Part shown: piece by piece, positions 58,259 to 64,000 of the stretch | Layout: every line of letters starts with the position of its first letter | Position numbering within the stretch: the first letter of the stretch is position 1 | Notes under the pieces: model-generated | What the model was told of the DNA's origin: nothing | What the model saw: the letters and a program-made list of their open reading frames with translations, nothing else | The model's database searches: none | Position numbers and translations under genes: made by a program | Assembly: GCF_003259365.1 (NCBI RefSeq) | Contig: NZ_QLLY01000008.1 | Coordinates: 248,001-312,000, forward strand | DNA length: 64,000 bases | From: Streptomyces sp. PsTaAH-137 | Lineage (GTDB): Bacteria; Actinomycetota; Actinomycetes; Streptomycetales; Streptomycetaceae | Reading direction: 5' to 3'

Positions 58259-59800
58259 ATGACCACGGACTGGCAGTTCGATGTGCCCATCGCGGGGAGC
58301 AAGCACCTCCCACCCGACGCGCGCTACATGGAGGCACTCAGCAGCCAGGGATACGGATTCGAGGTCGCCATCGCCGACCTCGTCGACAACTCCATCGACG
58401 CCGGCGCGAAGGACGTGGTGATCCACTTCCTGCGGGACGGCGACGAGTTGGTCAACCTGCTCGTCGTGGACGACGGCACGGGCATGAGCGACGAGGACTT
58501 GGACGTCGCCATGACCGTGGGCGGGCGTCGTAACTACGACTCCAGGGCCCTGGGCATGTTCGGCACCGGCCTGAAGTCCGCCTCCCTCAGCCACGCCTCC
58601 GCCGTGACGGTCGTCAGCACCACCAAGCGCACCCGCACCGCGGGGCGCCGCTGGCTGATGCGGCGGGCGGTCTCCGGCTTCCAGTGCGACATCGTCGACC
58701 CGAACTACGCGCAGAGCCTGATCGACCGGTACGCGGACCGCCCCATCGTCTGGCAGGGCACGGTTGTCCGCTGGGACGGGGTCAAGGACTTCCCCAAGCA
58801 CGGCGGAGGCGGCCAGACCGACCGCTACCTCCACCGCACGATCAACAAGCTGGGCCTTCACCTGGGGCTCTACCTGCACCGATTCCTGGCCCGCGACGAC
58901 TTCAACATCACCATCGCCGTGGAGGACGTCCGCACTGGAACCGTCTACCTGGACTTCGGTGTCGAGCCGCTCGACCCCTTCGGCTACCCGGTGAGCGGTC
59001 ACCCCGACTACCCGCGCCGCTTCACCGCCACGCTCCCCTCAGCCGGTGACCTCGGGCTCGAAGCTCACATATGGACCCCCAAGTCGAACCTCGACGAGTA
59101 CAAGGCCGTCGGCACCGTCCTCGACCGGCAGGGCTTCTACTTCTACCGGCACGACCGCCTCGTCCAAGCGGGCGGATGGAACGGCTTCCGCCAGCCCGAG
59201 CAGCACCTCTCGCTGGCCAGGGTCGCCGTGGACCTGCCCGATGAGGACCCCGGCGAGATCTTCCGGCTCACCGTGAAGAAGTCCGGGGTGGAAGCCTCAC
59301 CGGAATTCGCGACCACGCTGGAGAAGGCGGCCGACGCCACCGGTCACACCTTCCTGCAGTACCTCACCGACGCGGACGCCGCCTACCGCGAGGCCCGCAA
59401 GCGGTCCGGCACCACCCGCAAGGCGGCCATCCCACCGGGCAAGGGCCTCGATCCCGCCGTCCGCGAGACCATCACCGAGGAAATACCGGCGATCCCCTAC
59501 GAGGATCCGGTGGAGCTGCGCTGGCAGAAGCTCGCCGACAACGGCACCTTCTTCGAGATCGACCGCGAGAACCGCACGATCGTCCTCAACCAGCACTACC
59601 GCGCCGCCATCCTCGGCGGCCGCCGCGGCGGACTCAACGACGCCCCCGTCCTGAAGTCGCTGATGTACCTGCTGCTCCACCAGGTCTTCGAGAAGGAGTA
59701 CAGCGGCAGCCGCGAGAAGGACAACCTGCAGCTCTGGCAGTCCGTACTGGTCTCGGCGGCCCGCGCCGAGCTCGAGCGGGTGGGAGACGACGATGACTGA
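58259..59800 (+). CDS. MORC/MutL-like GHKL ATPase of a restriction-type system
   Basis: 513 residues. The GHKL nucleotide site is complete: N-box IADLVDNSIDAGA (Asn44), G1 VVDDGTGMSDEDL (71-76), G2 ALGMFGTGLKSASLS (99-111). The middle carries an S5-like region (FRLTVKKSGVEASPEFATTLEKAADATGHTFL). It lacks the MutL endonuclease tail. MORC ATPases of this kind are known from bacterial gene neighbourhoods with Vsr-like nucleases, Z1 helicases and methyltransferases. It should clamp on DNA by ATP-dependent dimerisation. Its stop overlaps the next gene by eight bases. Confidence 0.9.
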   Translation: MTTDWQFDVPIAGSKHLPPDARYMEALSSQGYGFEVAIADLVDNSIDAGAKDVVIHFLRDGDELVNLLVVDDGTGMSDEDLDVAMTVGGRRNYDSRALGMFGTGLKSASLSHASAVTVVSTTKRTRTAGRRWLMRRAVSGFQCDIVDPNYAQSLIDRYADRPIVWQGTVVRWDGVKDFPKHGGGGQTDRYLHRTINKLGLHLGLYLHRFLARDDFNITIAVEDVRTGTVYLDFGVEPLDPFGYPVSGHPDYPRRFTATLPSAGDLGLEAHIWTPKSNLDEYKAVGTVLDRQGFYFYRHDRLVQAGGWNGFRQPEQHLSLARVAVDLPDEDPGEIFRLTVKKSGVEASPEFATTLEKAADATGHTFLQYLTDADAAYREARKRSGTTRKAAIPPGKGLDPAVRETITEEIPAIPYEDPVELRWQKLADNGTFFEIDRENRTIVLNQHYRAAILGGRRGGLNDAPVLKSLMYLLLHQVFEKEYSGSREKDNLQLWQSVLVSAARAELERVGDDDD

Positions 59801-60764
59801 GCCGTCCGGCGCCACACGTTTCTGGATTCCCTGGTCGCAAGTGGCCTACTACCTGGAGCGGGGCGAGGCAACCACGTACCCGCTGGGCACCGATCCATCC
59901 GTGGAGTACGCCGTGGGCCACGGCGGCGAACCCATCGCCCTGCACGTCGGGCTCGGCCCGCGCCAGCGTCCACCGCGCACCACCCTCCCGATGATCCGCA
60001 TCGACCAGATCCTCGAGAACGGCGCACGCAAGGCACGTATCCGCACCACGGACCCCGCGCTACTGCGTGACTTCCACGACCTGATCACCGCGATCGCGGA
60101 CCGTATCGTCACCCATGGGCGCACGCTCGATCAGGCCTTCGCGGAGACCGTCCGGGCCTGGACCGCGCTCCTCGGCCGCCCCCGCGAGCTGACCACCGAG
60201 AAGCGGATCGGCCTGCTCGGCGAGCTGACGGTGATGAGCGCGCTCGCCTCCTCGTACGGCTGGGAGAAAGCAGTCACCGCCTGGACGGGGCCCGAGGGCG
60301 AGGAGCACGACTTCGGCCTGCCCGACTACGACGTCGAGGTGAAGACCACCGCCAGTGAGCAGCGTCGGCATGCCGTGCACGGCCTGGGTCAACTCGATCC
60401 CTCGCCCGGCCGCCCGCTGTGGTTCGTCTCGCTGCAACTCACCCGCGGCGGCACACAGGGCCGCACCCTCGCCGGCACCGTCGCCACCGTGCACGCAGAG
60501 GTCACCGAGCACGCCCCGGGCTCCGTGGACCGCCTCGAACGCGGACTCGCCGCGGTCGGCTGGTCCCGTACGCACGAGGACAGCGAACGCTGGGTCGCCC
60601 GCTCGTCCCCTCTGATTCTGGACTCCCCCGCCCTTCCGCGCCTCCCCCTGGCCAGCTCCGCCCCGGACCGCGTCAGCGCGGTTCAGTACGTCATCGACGT
60701 GGGCGGGCTGAGCCCCGCGACCGAGCCGCCCGCCCCGCTCACCGACCTCCAGCTCCCGTCCTGA
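59793..60764 (+). CDS. PD-(D/E)XK motif protein (DUF4420-like)
   Basis: 323 residues. RIGLLGELTVMSAL gives the helix with Glu144. EHDFGLPDYDVEVKTT gives the metal site with Asp173, Glu182 and Lys184, the classical PD-(D/E)XK arrangement. Downstream strands (LWFVSLQLTRGG, ATVHAEV) complete the fold. It is likely to be a DNA nuclease or DNA-binding relative. It is placed between MORC and Z1 with an eight-base overlap on one side and 23 bases on the other, so all three are co-translated as one unit. Confidence 0.85.
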   Translation: MTEPSGATRFWIPWSQVAYYLERGEATTYPLGTDPSVEYAVGHGGEPIALHVGLGPRQRPPRTTLPMIRIDQILENGARKARIRTTDPALLRDFHDLITAIADRIVTHGRTLDQAFAETVRAWTALLGRPRELTTEKRIGLLGELTVMSALASSYGWEKAVTAWTGPEGEEHDFGLPDYDVEVKTTASEQRRHAVHGLGQLDPSPGRPLWFVSLQLTRGGTQGRTLAGTVATVHAEVTEHAPGSVDRLERGLAAVGWSRTHEDSERWVARSSPLILDSPALPRLPLASSAPDRVSAVQYVIDVGGLSPATEPPAPLTDLQLPS

Positions 60765-60787
60765 CTCTCCTCGGAAGAGGCACCGCC

Positions 60788-63703
60788 GTGCACGACGACA
60801 TACGCCTGGCCCTGCACACCGCCGCTCTCGCCGGCATGCGCGACAGCCGTCCCAAGGGTCTGGAGCGCGCGCTGAGTTATCACGCGGAGGACGAGGGGCC
60901 CGAGGCCGAAGCCCACACCACCGAGGACGACTTCCGCGCCGCCCTTTCGGCGGCCCACTCCTCGGACCCCCTGGTGGCCCTCTGGCGCAGACACCTCACC
61001 ATCTGGGACTACGCCGAGAATCCGGCCTGGTCCGGGTCCCCCTCCCGCAGCGACGAGCGCCGCGCGGACACCTACCGGCAGCTCGCCCTCACCGCTGACA
61101 CCGCCAAGCTACTGTCCGCCCTCGTCCCGGTGGCGAAGGCCGAGGCCCCCGTCGTCATCAGCGACAGGTTCATCCCCTGGTACTCCCCGCATTCGCAGGC
61201 CGGTCAGGCCTGGTACTGGCCCGCGTACCGCAGACTGCTGTCGGAGAAGAACTGGCCCGACCATGCCGTCGCCGGCCTCGACGCCGCCTCGGACCGTGTC
61301 GTGGAACGCCTCGCCGACCCCACCCAGGAGACCGTCTACCAGTCCAAGGGCCTGGTCGTCGGCTACGTGCAGTCGGGCAAGACCGCCAACTTCACCGGCG
61401 TCATCGCCAAGGCCGTCGACGCGGGCTACCGCCTGGTCATCGTCCTCGGCGGCACCCTGAACCTACTGCGCGCGCAGACGCAGCGCCGTCTGGACATGGA
61501 GCTCGTGGGCCGCGAGAACATCCTGCGCGGCGCCGCCGAACACGAGTCGGACTACGCGGACGACCCGGCCTGGGCCAAGGGTAAGTTCCTCTCCCACGGC
61601 GGCCTGCCGTCGGCCCTCGGCGGCTTCGACATCGTCCGCATGACGACGCGCGACAACGACTACAAGTCCCTTCTCCAGGGCATCGTGGCGCTCGAATTCG
61701 AGAAGCAGGAACCCGCGCTGCCGCTGTACGACCCGCGCAATCTGCACCGGTCCTCGGCACGTCTGATGGTCGTCAAGAAGAACAAGACCGTCCTCGGCAA
61801 TCTGGTCAAGGACCTGGGCAAGATCAAAACCCCGCTGTCCGAGATACCGGTCCTGATCATCGACGACGAGTCCGACGAGGCCTCGGTCAACACCGGGAAG
61901 CCGGACGCCGACCGCTCGGCCATCAACAAGAAGATCTCCGACCTCCTGAGCATCCTGCCGAGGGCCCAGTACGTCGGCTACACGGCTACCCCGTTCGCGA
62001 ACGTCTTCGTGGACCCGAGCGACACCGAGGACATCTTCCCCAAGGACTTCATCGTCTCCCTGCCGCGCCCCGACGGATACATGGGCGTACAGGACTTCCA
62101 CGACCTGGACTCGACGGTCCCTCCGGAGGAGCGCACGTACGCCAACTCCAACGAGAAGGCCCACGTACGCGACATCGTCCTGTCCTCTGACGAAGACGAG
62201 ACGGCCCTCCAGAAGGCCATGGACATGTTCGTCCTCACAGCGGCCATGAAGATGTACCGCGAGGACAAGGGCGGGCTCGGCGACCGCTACTTCTCGCACC
62301 ACACGATGCTGATCCACGAATCCGTACGGACGAAGGACCACCGCGAACTCCTCGGCCGGGTAACCAAGTTGTGGTGGAACTCCGGCTACACAGGAGCCAG
62401 CGGGCACGAGCGGCTGCGCGAGCTCTTCGAGTCGGACCTGCTTCCCGTCTCCCGCGTGCGCGCGGACGGTCACGCCGTCCCGCAGACGTACGAGGAACTG
62501 TCCACCTACATCGGCGCGGCAGCGATCCGTATCGGCGGAGACGACCAGCCGATCATCGTCGTGAACGGCGACAAGGACATCGAGACCGGCGAGGCCGACT
62601 TCGACAAGCGTTCCATCTGGAAGATCCTCATAGGCGGCCAGAAACTGGCCCGCGGCTTCACGGTGGAGGGCCTGACGGTCACGTACTACCGCCGCCGCAC
62701 CAACAACGCCTCCACGCTGATGCAGATGGGCCGCTGGTTCGGCTTCCGGGGCGGCTACCGCGACCTGGTGCGGCTGTACCTGGGCCGCGAGGAGACGCTG
62801 GGCAAGAAGGAAGTCGACCTGTACGAGGCCTTCGAGGCGATCTGCCGCGACGAGGAAACGTTCCGCGACGAACTCAAGCAGTACGCGGCGGCGGAGCCGA
62901 TCGACGGCCGGCCGCAGGTCACGCCGGCTCAGGTGCCGCCGTTGGTTTCGCAGCACTTGAGCTGGCTGCCGCCAGCGGCGTCGAACAAGATGTTCAACGC
63001 GGAACTGGTCGAGATCCGAAGCCCCGGAAAGCCGATCGAGCCAGCCGCTCACCCGAAGCGTGCCAGCACGATCCGCAAGAACACGGAGCGTTGGGCACCT
63101 GTCTTCGGTTCGCTCAGCTCGGAAACTGTCACGCTGCCTGGTTCCACCATCAAGGCTCTCACCACGAAGATCCAGCACACGGAACTCATCAGCATCCTCG
63201 GTGGGCTTGAGTGGGAGGGCGATGGCCACTTCGCCCCGCATCTCACTTACCTGAGCCAACTGGACGGGAAGCTCGCCAAGGTGAACGACTGGGTGGTCCT
63301 GGCACCTCAGATCACCCGGTCGAGCCGCACAACCGCGACAGTTCTCAGCTCGCCCCCGCTCACGCTCATCCGACGTACACGGCAAGGTACGAAGACGTCA
63401 TTCGGCGGTATCTCCACCGAAACTCACCTCGACAGCGCACGCAGCCTGCTGGAGACGCAGCCGTCTCACCTCGGAGTGGGCGCGAACACAGGGATCATGC
63501 TGCTCTACCCCGTGGTGGAGGCAACGACAGACGAGGCGCTCTACGCTGTCGTGCGGGACGGAGTCGTGGACCCCGCGACGGTGATCACAGCGTTCACGCT
63601 CATCCCTCCCAAGTCCGCGATCGACTCGTCCCGAAGGCTGGTCCGCTTCCGCACCAAGGACACGACGCGCGCCGGTTCCGCAATTGTGGATAACGCCCTC
63701 TGA
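60788..63703 (+). CDS. Z1-domain superfamily II helicase-like protein
   Basis: GTG 60788 follows GGAAGAGG; the frame upstream belongs to the neighbour. The 971 residues have the Z1 signatures: Walker A GYVQSGKTANF (192-202), DEAD-like DDESDEASVNT (359-369), TATPFAN (399-405) and LMQMGRWFGFR (644-654) as motif VI. Z1 proteins are SF2 motors linked to restriction-type systems. The last third (after about 780) has no motor motifs and may hold the partner-binding region. The last 700 bases look less GC-rich at third positions than the rest of the window, a sign of transfer. Confidence 0.92.
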   Translation: MHDDIRLALHTAALAGMRDSRPKGLERALSYHAEDEGPEAEAHTTEDDFRAALSAAHSSDPLVALWRRHLTIWDYAENPAWSGSPSRSDERRADTYRQLALTADTAKLLSALVPVAKAEAPVVISDRFIPWYSPHSQAGQAWYWPAYRRLLSEKNWPDHAVAGLDAASDRVVERLADPTQETVYQSKGLVVGYVQSGKTANFTGVIAKAVDAGYRLVIVLGGTLNLLRAQTQRRLDMELVGRENILRGAAEHESDYADDPAWAKGKFLSHGGLPSALGGFDIVRMTTRDNDYKSLLQGIVALEFEKQEPALPLYDPRNLHRSSARLMVVKKNKTVLGNLVKDLGKIKTPLSEIPVLIIDDESDEASVNTGKPDADRSAINKKISDLLSILPRAQYVGYTATPFANVFVDPSDTEDIFPKDFIVSLPRPDGYMGVQDFHDLDSTVPPEERTYANSNEKAHVRDIVLSSDEDETALQKAMDMFVLTAAMKMYREDKGGLGDRYFSHHTMLIHESVRTKDHRELLGRVTKLWWNSGYTGASGHERLRELFESDLLPVSRVRADGHAVPQTYEELSTYIGAAAIRIGGDDQPIIVVNGDKDIETGEADFDKRSIWKILIGGQKLARGFTVEGLTVTYYRRRTNNASTLMQMGRWFGFRGGYRDLVRLYLGREETLGKKEVDLYEAFEAICRDEETFRDELKQYAAAEPIDGRPQVTPAQVPPLVSQHLSWLPPAASNKMFNAELVEIRSPGKPIEPAAHPKRASTIRKNTERWAPVFGSLSSETVTLPGSTIKALTTKIQHTELISILGGLEWEGDGHFAPHLTYLSQLDGKLAKVNDWVVLAPQITRSSRTTATVLSSPPLTLIRRTRQGTKTSFGGISTETHLDSARSLLETQPSHLGVGANTGIMLLYPVVEATTDEALYAVVRDGVVDPATVITAFTLIPPKSAIDSSRRLVRFRTKDTTRAGSAIVDNAL

Positions 63704-63730
63704 CCTGTACTCGCAACCTCGGACAAGAAG

Positions 63731-64000
63731 ATGCCCATGAGCCAGTCGCCGGACGATAACTGGACGCCGCCCGAGGGCTCATGGGCCTCGTCGGCGGGCC
63801 GACGACGGAACATGCAGGCGATCCGAAGCCGGGACACGAAGCCCGAGCTGACGATCCGGAGACTTCTCCACGCGAGAGGACTCCGCTACAGGGTGGCCGC
63901 ACGACCGCTCCCCGATCTGCGCCGGACCGCAGACCTGGTGTTCCGGCCCACAAAGGTCGCGGTCTTCATCGACGGCTGTTACTGGCATGGTTGCCCGGAG
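63731..64000 (+). CDS. Vsr-like very-short-patch-repair endonuclease 2 (3' end outside window)
   Basis: 90 residues are visible before the edge. The pattern is RRRNMQAIRSRDTKPELTIRRLLHARGLRYRVAARPLP, then RTADLVFRPTKVAVFIDGCYWHGCPE. The second metal-ligand aspartate and the GCYWHGC segment of Vsr are present. It differs clearly from Vsr-like copy 1 (for example YRVAARPLPDLRRTADLVF versus YRLNVPVPGIRRRTIDITF), so it is a diverged paralogue and not a recent duplicate. It is 28 bases after the Z1 gene and likely the same transcript. Confidence 0.9.
   Translation, partial: MPMSQSPDDNWTPPEGSWASSAGRRRNMQAIRSRDTKPELTIRRLLHARGLRYRVAARPLPDLRRTADLVFRPTKVAVFIDGCYWHGCPE

Noticed and set aside
57703..64000. 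DISARM or BREX type defence system
   Set aside because: No DrmA/DrmB, PglZ, BrxL or adenine methylase signature is present. The Z1 and MORC motifs are diagnostic of a different group.

Overview
The window is a high-GC actinomycete chromosome segment, almost certainly Streptomyces. The evidence is GC-saturated third codon positions, frequent GTG and TTG starts, ATGA/GTGA-coupled genes, the CslA-GlxA-CslZ glycan locus, LAETG cell-wall anchoring with class E and class F sortases, and many copies of a GC-rich intergenic repeat. No insertion sequence, phage module, rRNA or CRISPR array was found. Three sequence-identical tRNA-Lys(CTT) genes lie within about 20 kb.

Layout. 1-2.1 kb: the end of a TPR-type regulator and a histidine phosphatase. 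2.1-8.4 kb: a PAP2 membrane protein, then a three-gene operon of a RecB/Cas4-like nuclease with four iron-sulfur-type cysteines, an unknown protein and an SF1 helicase. It is preceded by a DNA-damage-type promoter motif, and together the genes resemble a Dna2 protein split into pieces. A small conserved gene and a primase/polymerase-like gene that runs into the first tRNA-Lys follow. 8.8-13.3 kb: a secreted M6-type protease, a PAS-GGDEF-EAL c-di-GMP protein and a luciferase-like flavin oxidoreductase. 13.5-22.5 kb: an uptake and catabolism island with two Asp/Glu-racemase/EutA-like proteins, a D-2-hydroxyacid dehydrogenase, an amidase, a DUF3830 protein, an EhuBCDA-type ABC importer and an IclR regulator. 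22.8-34 kb: an acyl-CoA synthetase-like enzyme, a DUF3592 protein, a chitin/cellulose-active LPMO with a DasR-like site, an SPFH protein and a peptidoglycan-binding hydrolase, then cslA-glxA and convergent cslZ. 34.2-36.5 kb: a GAF-ANTAR protein and a class F sortase with a surface protein. 36.6-43.9 kb: a phosphonate-type (2-aminoethylphosphonate-like) ABC importer with a HAD hydrolase, an alkaline-phosphatase-family enzyme and a GntR/UTRA regulator. Two near-identical operator candidates lie 4 kb apart in this locus. 43.9-57.6 kb: two LAETG-anchored surface proteins, a ROK regulator with a divergent oxidoreductase/heme-degrading-domain pair, an FAH-family enzyme, a second YidC, an HxlR-MFS divergent pair, a DUF3311-symporter pair, a class E sortase and a SEC-C protein.

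57.7-64 kb: a restriction/defence-type island. It holds a Vsr-like nuclease, a MORC/GHKL ATPase, a PD-(D/E)XK (DUF4420-like) protein and a Z1-domain superfamily II helicase in a tight operon, then a second, different Vsr-like nuclease cut by the window edge. A DNA cytosine methyltransferase is expected just beyond the right edge. This cluster and the split-Dna2-like operon are the two best candidates for an interesting DNA-processing system.

Limits. Functions were assigned by reading motifs by eye, without database searches. Starts were chosen from ribosome binding sites, overlaps and reading frames. Operators and promoters are sequence patterns, not demonstrated sites.
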